From Prorocentrum cordatum (Eukaryota > Sar > Dinophyceae > Prorocentrales > Prorocentraceae): a DNA stretch of 64,000 nucleotides. The notes beneath the pieces are model-generated. The model searched no databases. It saw only the letters and a program-made list of their open reading frames with translations, and was not told the DNA's origin. A program made the position numbers and the translations under genes. Every line of letters starts with the position of its first letter. The first letter of the stretch is position 1. The DNA lies in contig CAUYUJ010020615.1 in the NCBI GenBank assembly GCA_963575745.1, positions 586,736 through 650,735 of the forward strand. Direction: 5' to 3'. Positions 31,930 through 42,350 of the stretch are shown here, one piece after another.

Positions 31930-32600
31930 GAGCTCCTAACCGCATCTGCCAGATGTCTTGATAACGCCACTGGGTACTCCTTGAGCTTTGCTTTCTGTAT
32001 GTGCCATTGAGGTGTCGCCCCGTGGCAATATGATGTATGTGGTCGTGCTGGCAGTGCCCATGATCTTCTCCCTGGCCAACGCTCGATTTGATAGCTGCCC
32101 ATGATATATGGAGGAGTGCGGTCGTTTTTTTTTATATAAAAAAAAGTGTCCTACCGCACACACATATCAAATGTAACTGGCGTGGCATTGCTTCCTCCAT
32201 GAGCTGTCGTGTCTCTGGGAGTGACCAGCATGATGCCGCCTTGGATAGCCAGTTACGTGCTGGCTCTCATCAGCACCGGCACGTACGATACTGCACATAC
32301 AGCTGCCAGATACAACGCTGCACGCATTAATGTGTTCCCCAGTCCCACCTGCTGCCGACGTCTCGGTTCCATTCCAAGTAGGCCCCAAGGAAACTCTAAT
32401 GAACGCACTGGCGGTGGCCACTGCACTTCCCATCCAGGCCGCGGAATCTGGCACCACACCATGTTTCACATGGAGGGCCTGCCAGTACCCCTAGTGCATT
32501 TCCTTGCCGGATCACGATTGCGAACATGTCTATATGCGTCCAGTCAGTGAGGTCGGCGATGTCTGCAGCATTGACCACATCCACTGATAGTGCTATGCAT
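31930..32600 (-). pseudogene. Retroelement C-terminal domain with PPCETW motif (methyltransferase-like?)
   Basis: Near 32456-32484 the minus strand reads AGPPCETWCGARFRGLD. It is followed in the next frame by PPPVRSLEFPWGLL and LGNTLMRAALYLAAVCA, and near 31972-32000 by AKLKEYPVALSRHLADAV. The Gly-Pro-Pro-Cys word resembles motif IV of C5-cytosine methyltransferases, whose Cys is the catalytic nucleophile. I cannot see the SAM-binding motif or the ENV motif, so enzyme function is unproven. Retroelements carrying methyltransferases have been reported in dinoflagellates. At least two frame changes break this copy. It directly follows the C2H2 region. Confidence 0.55.
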
Positions 32601-32710
32601 GGTAAGCCCGCTCCCTTCTCAATCTAACATTTGAAATCACCGTGCCGTCTGCGTCCCGAAAACAACTGGGGCACGTGCTTGCATTTTGGTGGGTGCGCCA
32701 GTGCTGACCA

Positions 32711-33406
32711 CTATGGTTCGCCATCGTCCTCTCCGTCTCCTTCGTCTGCACGGTCGCGCCAATAGCTGCCAATGAGGTCGTTGGTGAGTGTAGTCTCGTC
32801 AAGTGGTGGTGTTGGTGTTTCTCGCTCAAGCCTTGCACCCTGCCTTGATATTGTCCACTGCCCACAGAAGCGTCGTTTCCCTGGACGCGGCTTCCTTCGC
32901 GGAGCGTCGTGTCGAGCTGGTCGTATCGCTTTGGCCGCGTGGCGCCCTTGCCTTTTGAGCCCTGCGATGCGTGGCTTGTCGAGCTCCATGAGGTCACGCG
33001 CATCTAAGTCGGTTGGGCCAACTTGTGTCTCCTGAAGCGATGTTCGGCATGCGGGCGAGCGATGCCGCAGGTGTGTTACAAGCCTTGTCCTTGCATGAAA
33101 CTCGGTCTTGCAGCAGCTGCAGCATGTGCCTGGCGCTTGCCGTTGCGCTTCGCCAGTGGGGTCGTGGCCCCATTTCACATGGGCATGAAGCACCGACACG
33201 TTCTGGTACGATCCCCCACAATAGTAGCAGTGTGCCTGTGGCGTAGCTGGCTCTGGCGGCGGAATATGAGCTCGGGGTCCTTCGAGATTCGCTTGGAATA
33301 AGTGACGCCAATATGCCGAATGATGTTGGTCACGCTGGTCTGCCCTGCATCGACCCATGCTTGTCTGAGTAGACGTCGGATACACTCCTCCGCGGCAAGC
33401 TGGCAT
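32711..33406 (-). pseudogene. Retroelement post-RT region with two C2H2 zinc fingers
   Basis: A 231-codon open frame contains CYYCGGSYQNVSVLHAHVK with a further His (C-x2-C, then spaced His-x4-His). About ten residues later comes CCSCCKTEFHARTRLVTHLR, a second Cys2-His2 arrangement. The following ~100 residues are Arg/Lys-rich and end in an acidic tail. Fingers of this kind could help bind nucleic acid during target-primed reverse transcription (inference). An overlapping frame (33175-33675) carries the preceding helical segment, so a frameshift lies near 33390. Confidence 0.6.
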
Positions 33407-33409
33407 GAT

Positions 33410-34914
33410 GGATCCTCGCTAGTTTGCGCCATGCGTCGGCGCGCCCACGCGAAAGCCGCAGGCAACTGCGCGGTCCACTCATTATTCGACCTTGGCTTCG
33501 CCAGGTAGCGCCCAGCAACTCGAAAAGGCACTGTGGGGCCCGCTTCCAAGACTGATGTGATATACCGTAGCCGCTGTAACCGTAGTGCTGCAAAGATGGG
33601 CGGCCGTTTCGCCTGGCGCATGATCCAGTCCGTAGTCTGCCGATGACCACATTCCCCTGGTAGGCGTAGACGCATTGCCGAACGGAACGTCTCCTGGTAT
33701 AAAGCTTCGAGCGCGTTGGATTGGTCCCACTGAATGTTGGCCAGGTCCCCACGTGATTTGCCAAATGCACGTTGGCGCGGGTGTCCGTGATCTTGAGTAT
33801 GGCCTCGGGACTGAGCTGCTGTAATTTGTTGGTGCTCTGCCTGATTGGTGCCGCGGCATCTTCATGCTTGCGGATGCTCCTAGCGATCTGAGCGGCGGTC
33901 ACGCCCTCGCAATCGATGATCGTGCCAAGGTGCTTGTGCGCAATCTCGATGTGTGTTGTCTTCTGGTGCGTGCGCGTCGTTGTCGGTGTTTCTGTCGCAG
34001 ATATCTGCTGTTTTGCTCGCTTGGGCCCTGCGCCGTGCATGGCTGGCACCAAGGCAGTCTTGGGCCGCTTGTCGTTGATCTCGAACCCATGCACACTCCT
34101 GGGCGCATGTACAAGATCGATTGCTGAAGCAAGTGCTCTCTTCAGGTCATAATTTCTCACTTCGCCCAAGAAATTATGCACCGTCACCGAACGCTACGTC
34201 TGCGACCACTTCTTGGGGCACCCGGTGTGCTGAGTCTTGGGCTGTCATCAGTCGGGTCGGGTATGTCGAAGCATAGTTGCTCCTCCTTCAGGACTTCGGC
34301 TGCCATGTCGAGTGGGCGCGTGAACGTGAGATTGAATAGTGCGTCTGCTAGGCTGTTGCCTGGTCTTGTACTCCTTGTAGATACAGCCACCTCGTTGGTA
34401 TTCACCATCCCGAAATGCGTCAGCCGATATGCCGCGACGAGTTGCTGCGCCAGGAGCGGCTTCTCCTCGAGGTGCTGCATGGCCACTGGTGCCTTGAGGG
34501 CCATCTTGGTGAGAGGAAGTAGTGCTGCTGGGACGCCACTGTTCTCCAGTATGTACTCGACGTCCAGCTGTTGTCGATCGTAGTCCTCTGTTGGCATGGA
34601 CATCTGCTTGGTTATCCTGGGGAATGCTGCCTTCAGGTCGACGAATAAGACGAAGCCTGTTTTGTTCTCTTCCTTCGAGTGGTGGAGGAATGTTGTGACG
34701 ATATGGCTGGCCATTGCTGTCGATCGCTTCTTTCGCCCTCCTGTCTGAGTGCCGCGCAGCATGGCGTCGGGCATGTCCGGAAGGCCCCCCTGATGTACTT
34801 GTGGTAGTACTTGGGGACATCGCTGTTGAGTAGGATGAGTCTGTAGAATTCATTCCATGCTGCCTTCTCTACGTTCTGGTGCAGGGCCATTCCGATGCCG
34901 CGTTTGAACTGCAA
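33410..34914 (-). pseudogene. Reverse transcriptase domain, inactive
   Basis: In 34184-34774 the residues GGRKKRSTAMASHIV (fingers) are followed by FVLFVDLKAAF, RT motif A with its catalytic Asp (34622-34656), and by TRPGNSLADALFNLTF, matching motif B of the PGxxLxxxLFN type. Motif C should read F/Y-x-D-D. Here 34191-34177 reads Phe-Gly-Asp-Gly-Ala and then TAA at 34176-34174, so the second Asp is missing and the frame ends. The thumb continues in another frame (HKHLGTIIDCEG near 33915). The segment 34850-35326 before it is a poorly conserved linker between endonuclease and RT. Confidence 0.8.
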
Positions 34915-35885
34915 GGGTTCTCGAATGTGCAGGGCAGCCTTGCTGATATAGCCTGGCCGTTGGTTTAGCTGCTGTCTTCAGCACGTTAGCTCCTGCGCCA
35001 TCAGCCCATGGTGCCGTAGCTCCACGTCCCGCTGCACAGCTGCGTTGTAGCCATGGTAGCAATGGTACGCAGGACAGGTCGGGTGGCGTTGTGATCGCTG
35101 CTGTGGCCACGTTGTCGTTGTACCGCTGCCGTGCATGCGCCGCGATGAACAGAGATGCATCCTCTTTTGCTTCGAAGTGCGTCACCCTCCTCAGGGCCAG
35201 CTTCTCGTCGCTGTCCATGGCCTGGCCTGCCCGCTGTTGTCCTCGTGCTGTGGCGCTGGTCCTGCTGCAGGTCGGCGCATGGATTGTTTTGCGGATCTCC
35301 GTCCACCATGCTGCAGTACTGCGCAAGTGGTGATGCCTTCTTTGTACGCGTTGCGATCGGTGATGCTACCATGGAATCTCGGCTAGTCGCTTTAGGTGCT
35401 TTGCGGGATCTTGGCGTAACAGCTGCGCGAAGATTGGCTTGGTGTCGCTCGCGAACACTGTTGCCGCAATTATTAAGTCTGCGCGCGTGCCTTCCATTTT
35501 CGCGAGCTCCACTTACGTGGCGAGTTGCGTCGCACTGTTGCGCCAGATGTCCTCGTGCGTTGGCTGTGCCGAAGCTTCCAAAGGTATGCGCCTGATCAGG
35601 TTCGCCCAGGCTTGCGATACTATATCTTGGCTGCGAAAGGCTTGAATGACGCAGCGCATGTACCTTATCAATGTCATTGTTTTTCTGGTGACACGGGGTT
35701 GGCGTGGTGTGAGCTCGTCCGGATTCAACAGGTTCCTGGCTATCTCTTTGACTGCTTGATTAATCTCGCTGAGCTGCTGGTTCGGGTCGGTTTTGCACGG
35801 ACATGCTGGTAGTGTTGCCAACTCCTGTCTGGGTATTTCTTGAAGGCCTTTGTCATTTAACTTGTTTCTGTCCGTGGCGAACGAT
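34914..35885 (-). pseudogene. Retroelement linker between endonuclease and RT
   Basis: Minus-strand readings in three frames are protein-like but without a recognised motif. They include KLALRRVTHFEAKEDASLF (about 35155-35215) and LIRRIPLEASAQPTHEDIWR (about 35540-35600). The position between the endonuclease and RT domains is the main reason to assign it to the element. Confidence 0.5.
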
Positions 35886-36700
35886 TAATGTGTGCTGGCT
35901 GGCGGTTCTACCAGTAGAGCAGATCGCGCAACCACTGGTGCGTGGCCTCTGCTGAATACTCCTGCGTCGACGTCGCTGAGCACCCTTACGTCGGCGGCGG
36001 CATTCAGGAACTGCTTGCTCGTGGCAATGTAGTCGGCGCGCTTGGTGACGCCGTCTTATGTTGTGCATGTTGTCCTGGGCGAGTGCCCATGTAGTGTATC
36101 TTCGCGAACTCTCTCATGCGCACTGCGTTGGCCACCGCCAGAGTCATCGTGGGTATCCACTTTTTGCTCAGATGGTTGACCTGGTTCCACCAAGCGTGAC
36201 GCGCCTTCTTCTTGTCGCCCTCCCTTGGCGTCGTGTGGCGCGTGCCAAACATGGATGGTCTCGTGCGCATTGGAGCGCGGATGGTCGCGATCATGAGCCG
36301 ATCTCCCCGATGTGCAATGCTGACCTGGTCCTTCCTGAAGTAATGCTCCTTGGTGTCGCTGACCGCGCATGGTAGGTTCGCGCTTACCAATGGCGATACT
36401 CCATGTATCTAGTCTACCTGCGTCGCGCCCGGGCCTCTGCTGGAACTGAACTGCATGTAGTGGTCGAAGTGGGCGTATTCCTCTGTCGGTGAAATTTCTT
36501 GGACGCCTGCAATGTGACTGTGTTCCTCTCGAACCTGTATTCGCATGATTCGTCCTCGATCCTTCCTGAGGCCTTTGGTCACTTTGCTGAATACTTTCCT
36601 CGGGGCGCGTGCTTTGTCCACGGCGTCCACCGCCGTGCGCTTGGCATTGTAGGTGAGGCTGAGCGTGGTCTTCGCCTTCTGGGTGGGTGTTCGCGCTTCC
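35885..36700 (-). pseudogene. AP-like endonuclease (EEP family) domain of the retroelement
   Basis: From the N-terminus: LSLTYNAKRTA near 36634-36660, the Asn position of the first EEP motif. Then HSHIAGVQEIS near 36490-36510, with the metal-binding Gln-Glu. Then HRGDRLMIATIRAP (36270-36320). In a further frame RADYIATSKQFL and VLSDVDAG, then GHAPV near 35930-36045, correspond to the C-terminal Ser-Asp-His part, with His displaced or decayed. At least two frameshifts. In LINEs this domain nicks the target DNA to start reverse transcription. Confidence 0.7.
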
Positions 36701-36919
36701 CCCGGTGCTGCCGGTGCTGGTAGCGTCGGCGGTGCTGGTGCTCATGTGCCTGAGGTACTTGGCGTCGGTAGAATGATCCATGTTCGCGTGCTTCAGGGCA
36801 TGCGTGCCAAATTTTGTACCTGTGACCCCTCAAGGCGGCCCAGTCCATGAACTCCGTTATGCGCAGCGCCTTGACATAGTTGGTCGGCGATGTGGCCGCC
36901 CTGGTTCGGTCAATTACGG

Positions 36920-37420
36920 TCTAAGTTCTGGTACGCGATTTGGCTATTGACTCGCACAATTCATCCCATGGTTACCCATCATGCCCCTTCACATGCCGAA
37001 GGGGAGCTGTACGTGCACGCTGTACTGCATTATACACCTATTGCCAAATTGGAGATCATGTCGTCTTTTGCGGTGGCACTGGTAAGTGTGTCTATTGCGC
37101 CCTGTGAGTCGGTGAATCTGCAGCGCCCGCATGATAGCCATCACTTCATCTTGCGTTGAATATGATGTCGCATATATGATGTCCATGTTGATGTCATCTC
37201 GCACTGCATGTCCACTGTCCATGAACATGAGATTCATCATCTCCTCGTGGTATTAATGCTAGCGACCATCCAGATGCATCTTTGTTTGCTCGTGCCGCTG
37301 CATCTGTGTAGATGCGCGGCAATTCTCGCTTGCCCGGCGGCTCCGTGGATTTCCCAACAGGTGCCTCGGTAGTTGATACTCCTGGCCGTACATGATCAAT
37401 GGGATGGGCTCGCCTCGACC
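36920..37420 (-). pseudogene. RNase H domain of the retroelement, placed upstream of endonuclease and RT
   Basis: Four RNase H signatures occur in order. IYTDAAARANKDASGW (near 37313) supplies the first Asp. TQDEVMAIMRALQ (near 37150-37190) supplies the Glu. FTDSQGAIDTLTSA (near 37075-37117, another frame) supplies the next Asp. GHDG, a stop, then PWDELCESIAK (36940-36988) supplies the final Asp/Glu region. Frames change at least twice and one stop interrupts the last motif. RNase H removes the RNA strand of the hybrid. Its place before the endonuclease is unusual for LINEs. Confidence 0.7.
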
Positions 37421-37895
37421 CCCCCCCGCACAGTGTCCTGGTCGAGCCGCGTGGGGGGGGTCCAGGACTGCAAGGGGCATGGGCACAGGGCGCAGGGCAT
37501 CTCGAATCTGCGCACTGCGCATGGTCCATTGCTGCGGCGAGCTCGAACGACCTGGCACCAGCACCTGGCAACCCCACCTCAGGCGGGCACTGCGCATCGT
37601 CACATTGTAAGAGTTGTCGTTCATCACTTTGGCCTGATGGCAGCCGTTGCACGCTGGAAATCTTGCCTGAGCGATGGCGGGGGGAGCTTCACGCCATATC
37701 GAACCGCTGCTTCCAGGGTCAAATTCTACGCGCGCGCGGGGTCCAAAATGGCCCCGGCCTTTTAGCGGCAGATCAGGGCGCCGTCGATCTTCCTGTCGGC
37801 GGCGACTGAGTTGGGGAACTGCCGGAAGGGGAGCCACGACCTGCGATCGATACGACGCGGCTGCGGACGTCCTGATGATGATGAAGCCGACTTGT

Positions 37896-39032
37896 CTAGA
37901 GCTCCGAAGGGTCGAAACGTGCGTTCCTGGATCCCGAACCTAGGTAACGATTGGGCTCGCTCTTGTCCTCGCGGGTGTCTCCTTTTGAGATGCGGTGCAT
38001 GCCAGGTTGTCGCTGGCGCGCTGGTCGTGCTCCTTCTTCTGGCACTTGCTCCAGTGAGCGGGTCCTGGTTCTGCGTGGTGTCCCTGGTGTCCTCGATGTT
38101 CTAGCGCGACCTTGCCGCGCTGTGCGGCGACCTTGCTTCTTCTTGCTGTGGGCGATGTTTCGGATCCGGCGGCTGCGTCGGCGAGATCGCTCTCGTTTCT
38201 GGTACTGGCTTTGCTCAATCTGGTGGGTTTCGGCTGTCTGCTGGGAGCGTCGGTGCAATCGGCGCAGCTGGCGATGGTTGTTCAGTCGGAGTGGAACCTT
38301 CATCGGGGCCGATAGTTTGCTCGAGCGCCTCCGCGTACTGGTCGCTCGTGTACTCCACGTGCTCGGCAATGTTTCCATCGGTTGGGCGGATGCTTGTCCT
38401 GCGGCAGCCTGCGCTGGTCCTGCATTTTCTTCATCGCGAGTATCTTGCTGCTGTGCTCCAGGCTGCTGTGCTGCCCAGTAGGCTGCAAGTAACCCGTCGT
38501 GGACGTTGTATCCGACCTTGTTATTGTTGAGTTTCGCCTGGTATCTATCCCAATCCTCGCGTGCGTCTTTGCCGTTGGTTTCCTGGGCTGTCGGTGCCCT
38601 GCTTGGGGAGTGCATCATGTCGCTGAACTGCTGGGTGATGCCCGTGGGGGTGCTGGGTTCCTTGCTCTCGGTGCCCGCGGCTGCCGCTGCGCTTTCCTCT
38701 GGCGTAGCTTTCCAACTGGCGTCTACTGCGCAGAGCTGCCCAGCTTTCGCCGCCATGACGCGCGCGTCGGCTGCCTCCCGTCGGCTCTTCTTCAGCCACT
38801 CCTTGTGTTGAATGACCTGGGCGCGCCCCTGAGTGTTGAATAGGCCCTCTGCGTGCGTCGTTGGGGAAGAGCCTTCCCGGCGCCCTGCGCCCCCCGCGGC
38901 TTGGCCCATTATATTACGGTGCGCCTCGCGCATCATCATCTGCATGTAAAGCTGCTGGTAGTGGGCCTGCTGCTCGTAGAAACCCTCCTGGCCCCGGTTC
39001 TCTGCCCGGTCGCTCAAACTCGTGTGTAACAT
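37896..39032 (-). CDS. Retroelement ORF1-like region, Gln/Arg-rich
   Basis: A 378-codon open frame begins with a Gln/Met-rich helical stretch (YEQQAHYQQLYMQMMMREAH), then an Ala/Gln-rich middle. The last third is very Arg-rich (RRRSRRIRNIAHSKKKQGRR and similar), typical of nucleic-acid-binding ORF1 proteins but without a recognised RRM or CCHC knuckle. It is the longest intact frame of the element. The region from its end to the RNase H (37420-37896) has mixed frames with CNGCHQAK, a possible part of a small Cys/His cluster. Confidence 0.5.
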   Translation of the reverse strand: MLHTSLSDRAENRGQEGFYEQQAHYQQLYMQMMMREAHRNIMGQAAGGAGRREGSSPTTHAEGLFNTQGRAQVIQHKEWLKKSRREAADARVMAAKAGQLCAVDASWKATPEESAAAAAGTESKEPSTPTGITQQFSDMMHSPSRAPTAQETNGKDAREDWDRYQAKLNNNKVGYNVHDGLLAAYWAAQQPGAQQQDTRDEENAGPAQAAAGQASAQPMETLPSTWSTRATSTRRRSSKLSAPMKVPLRLNNHRQLRRLHRRSQQTAETHQIEQSQYQKRERSRRRSRRIRNIAHSKKKQGRRTARQGRARTSRTPGTPRRTRTRSLEQVPEEGARPARQRQPGMHRISKGDTREDKSEPNRYLGSGSRNARFDPSEL

Positions 39033-39129
39033 ACACCATTATGCACATGCTGCGCCGCGATCATCTCCACGAGCTGGTTGATCTGCTGGGCTGCGTGCTG
39101 ACTGTTCGGTGTCTCGGCGCTGCTTGAGC

Positions 39130-39964
39130 TCATGTCCTGTCGGCGCCTTTCTCCTGCTGGGTGCATTCGTCTTCCGCTGCTGCGATGTGGTTGCTCCGCT
39201 GGTAACTTTCGCTGGGCCGGCGTGGCTTCATCGAGAAAGTCCTCCTCCATGTCGTCCTCCGGTCGTCGTCCGCCTCGTGTTCCTCTCCATCGCTGTCTTT
39301 CATGCTGTCCCGCAGTGCCTCTTGGGCGCGAGCGAGCTGCATGCGTGCGTCCTCGATTCTGTTCTCGACAGCGATCTTCTCCTTGACGAGTCCCTTGAGG
39401 GTGTCCTTCCATCGATCTACACTACATCTGTGACATTCCACCCTGGCTGCCGCTGGTTTTATGCCGTCAACAATACACGGGATCATTTATATCTTATGCA
39501 TGGACTCTTCCATGTTGGTGTCCGCCTTCTCTGACGGTCATGGCCAGTTGGGTCTGCTTGGCATATACCTTGAGCCTGAGCGGCCGACTCATACTGTTGT
39601 CCGCCGGGGGCTCTTCAGACTCTGGTGTAGTTTCTGCCTCCTCTCCAGTAGCCATGGGGATCATGCCAATGAGCTTCTGAACTGATGTGTCCCATTTGGG
39701 CGGGGTTCGCTCGATGGTGATTTGGAACTGCTGCGTCCTTCCTCCGGGTTGGAGTCGTGGGTTTTCTCTTCGGATATGGCGACGTCTCGCAAAAACACTT
39801 GTTGGTGGATGAGGGGTTGGTGAGTCCGCAAGTCGTGCATATCCATCGCCCTGAGTGTCTTGCTTGCGCCCGTGCCCTTGACTGCCCACGATGCCCGGGA
39901 ACACCTCGTACCTGCGAGTTTCCCCGTCGGTTGGACGCCATACTGTTATGTGAATGATGTTCAC
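39130..39964 (-). pseudogene. Retroelement ORF1-like N-terminal part with RanBP2-type finger and coiled coil
   Basis: One frame (39615-39941) has WICTTCGLTNPSSTNKCFC near 39789-39845. This fits the RanBP2 finger (W-x-C-x2-C-x3-N-x6-C) except that the last pair is C-x-C. A second frame (39130-39486) has a heptad-like helical stretch, LKGLVKEKIAVENRIEDARM, likely a coiled coil for multimerisation, then an acidic segment. The start is uncertain: Gln-rich readings continue upstream to about 40155. Confidence 0.5.
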
Positions 39965-40249
39965 GAGGTCATCTGGCTGCAGCTCCTAGCCTCGATAAAA
40001 CTCGACCCACTGCTCTGGTTATTCTTCTTCTCCTGTGCCAGGCTGGGGAGCGCTGCCTTTTGCTGTTGATGCTGATGTTGCCGATGTGACTGGCCGTCCG
40101 CTGCCAGGCGCCGCTGCCGCCTGCTGCAAGGCGCGGGGGGGTGCCGCCCCCACAACTATGGCCCGGTCGCACGGGCTGCCTTGGCGCCTCGCATGGGCGC
40201 CGCCGCGGGGGGCCTGGGACCTGTTCCCACCGGCCTCGGGCGAATACGT

Positions 40250-40440
40250 CTCTACTCCTCCTCCTCCTCCTCCTCCTCCTCCTCTTCCTCTTCCGCCTAT
40301 TCCTCCTCCTTCATCCTCCCCCTTTCCCCTCGCCCTCGCCCTCGCTTTCCGCCTCCTGCTCCTCCACCTGCTCCTCCTCCTCGTCCTCGTCCTCCTCCTC
40401 CTCCTCCTGCTCCTCCGGTACCTCCATCCTCCGTCCTTGC
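40250..40440. repeat. CCT/CTC tract with CTCGCC interruptions
   Basis: TCC runs at about 40255-40290 and 40375-40415, with CCTCGCCCTCGCC between. No gene. Confidence 0.8.
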
Positions 40441-40617
40441 CCTCTTGGGGTATGACGTCTTACCCAGCCCTTGATTCCACTGCATGCTCCTCCACAGCCA
40501 TGATCAGGTCAACTCATCTGGGCATCGTTTCTGGATGGGCTGGTGTGGTTACGCGAAGCGAATTGCCACCAAACGTCGCACCTGGTAGACTGCGCTAGGG
40601 AAGTCGCCGTGCAAGGA

Positions 40618-40708
40618 GGCACAAGCACAGACACAGACACAAACACATACGCACACACACAAACACGACACACACAAAAAAACACACACACACACACAAA
40701 CCACACAC
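40618..40708. repeat. CA microsatellite
   Basis: ACACAC and AACAC units interrupted by GACACA. Nothing gene-like up to 40900. Confidence 0.85.
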
Positions 40709-40904
40709 TCACATCCTCCGCCAGCCACGTGACGTCACCGCAGCAAGAGCTATGAGGGGGCACAGGCTAGCGTGAATTCCACAACGTGTTGCGATTGTAA
40801 AGAGTTGTGCACACTTATCGCGTTGCGCGTGTCATGGTTAAGCGGAGGCCATGTCAAGTTTCTCTGGATCGTTCTGATTGTAACGGATACCTGCCGAAGG
40901 AATT

Positions 40905-40941
40905 CCACACGCACACCCACGTACGCACACACACAACCACA

Positions 40942-40973
<32 letters not shown>

Positions 40974-41102
40974 GGCACGCAGGCACGCAGGCACGCAGGC
41001 ACGCAGGCACGCAGGCACGCAGGCACGCAGGCACGCAGGCACGCAGGCACGCAGGCACGCAGGCACGCAGGCACGCAGGCACGCAGGCACGCAGGCACGC
41101 AG

Positions 41103-41153
<51 letters not shown>

Positions 41154-41290
41154 CACATTCACACACACACACGCACACACACACACACACAAAACAAACA
41201 CACACACACACACGCACACGTATATATATATATATATATACATACATATATATATATATATACATATATATACACACACGCGCGCACGCA
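40905..41290. repeat. Compound array: CACG, 8 bp AGGCACGC, CA and TA blocks
   Basis: ACGC units (40930-40970) give way to about 17 copies of the 8 bp unit AGGCACGC (40970-41105). These are followed by ACGC, CA (to ~41215) and a TATATA/CATACATA block (41220-41275). The order is a clear series of single-step changes of one repeat type into the next. Frames with Thr-His-Ala-Arg repeats are artefacts. Confidence 0.9.
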
Positions 41291-42189
41291 TGCCACAAAC
41301 GCGGGCGAGGCGTTCAATACGTGCAGATGGCATTGGCGCCCTCTCCGAGCAGCTCATCCTGCTGCTGCTCCTCCCCCCTCCTCCTCTTCCCAGGACGGCG
41401 GCGAGCCCGCGGAGGAGACCGAGCAGAAGGCGTGCGGGGCCCCAGCAGAGCGGCAGTCCTCAGGGACATGTGGGTCTTCAGCGACCTGACAGACCTGCAC
41501 CGCTGCTTGGGCGTGCGCACGGTCGACGCCCCCGCGGAGCACGGGAATAAAACGAAGCCAGGACCGGGACAAACTCGGATCGGGATAAAAATGGGAGATT
41601 TCTGAGAGCAGGCGGTTCTGGAGGATGTATCGTGCGCCGCGGCCGTTCTCAGAGCGCTCTGGAGAGCTTCAGAGCGCTCTGGAGCGACTTCTCCTGGTCT
41701 CAGTCCCGCCTGGGCGGAAGCCCATGGAGCGCAGAGGCGTATAGTTGACGTATAGTTGGCGCCCGCCGAAAACGGTGGGGTGGAGATGATTCGCAAGCAT
41801 GCGGGCACCCTTTGCCGGGCAGTATCCCAGCCTTGCACAGTGCTGAGGCGGATATCGCCGCGGTACCCCAGTTCACCGCATGCTCATGACGAGAACCTCT
41901 TCCAGGCGGCACAACACACCCGTCGCTGCAGAATTCATCTGGGGGAAACGTGCGTAGAGACGTGGAGTGAAGGGCGGGGGGGGGCGAGTGTACGAGAGTT
42001 GGGGACAGACGGGGGCGATGGTGGGAGCAGTTCAAGTTCACACACGGGAGCAGAACCTCAAGCTGTCTCGCTCTCTCTCATTCGCCCTCTCCCTGCAGGA
42101 GCAACGCCCAAGGCTGGGAGTAGGCAGAGGTCGCCATCGGATGGACAACCTCGTGGGAACCACTACGCCAGAGGCGCGACGCTCGAGAG

Positions 42190-42350
42190 GTGTGCCCCGC
42201 GTGCCAGGTGCGCCATACGCACAAGGTCCGCCAGATGCCCCAAGTGCCCAGGCGTGCCAGCGCCAGGTGCGCCACGTTCTCCACCTGCGACAAGTGTGCC
42301 ACATGCTCCAACCACGCCAAGTGCGCTACGTGCGCGAACGCGCAGAACGC
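42190..42350 (+). repeat. Short degenerate relative of the GCGCCAGGT array
   Basis: Words GCGCCAGGTGCGCCA, TGCCCAAGTGCC and CCAAGTGCGC recur at ~9-18 base spacing, like a small diverged version of the 23-24.4 kb array. The surrounding 41.3-43.1 kb shows no gene that I can support. Confidence 0.5.

Larger units (their letters stand above)
31930..40160 (-). mobile_element. Non-LTR (LINE-like) retroelement, one nearly full-length but frameshifted copy
   Basis: In minus-strand order the region carries an ORF1-like part with a zinc finger and coiled coil, an RNase H domain, an AP-like endonuclease, RT, two C2H2 fingers and a C-terminal PPCETW domain. Each domain is recognisable only by moving between frames, so the copy looks dead unless the sequence has indel errors. 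I found no long terminal repeats and no clear poly-A or target duplication, so the ends are approximate. Base composition is less skewed than in the flanks. The combination fits retroelements of dinoflagellates (family knowledge, not a search). Confidence 0.85.

Noticed and set aside
32100-32160. TATA-box promoter at the T8ATATA8 stretch near 32127-32145
   Set aside because: Dinoflagellates largely lack canonical TATA promoters, and the palindromic T/A run lies inside the retroelement's C-terminal domain.
37896-39964. LTR retrotransposon gag
   Set aside because: No CCHC knuckle, protease, integrase or long terminal repeats were seen. The EEP endonuclease in the same element points to a non-LTR type.
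40772-41605. 277-codon frame across the CA/CACG array
   Set aside because: The translated part is mostly Thr-His-Ala-Arg repeats from the microsatellite. The tail from 41.3 kb shows no motif.
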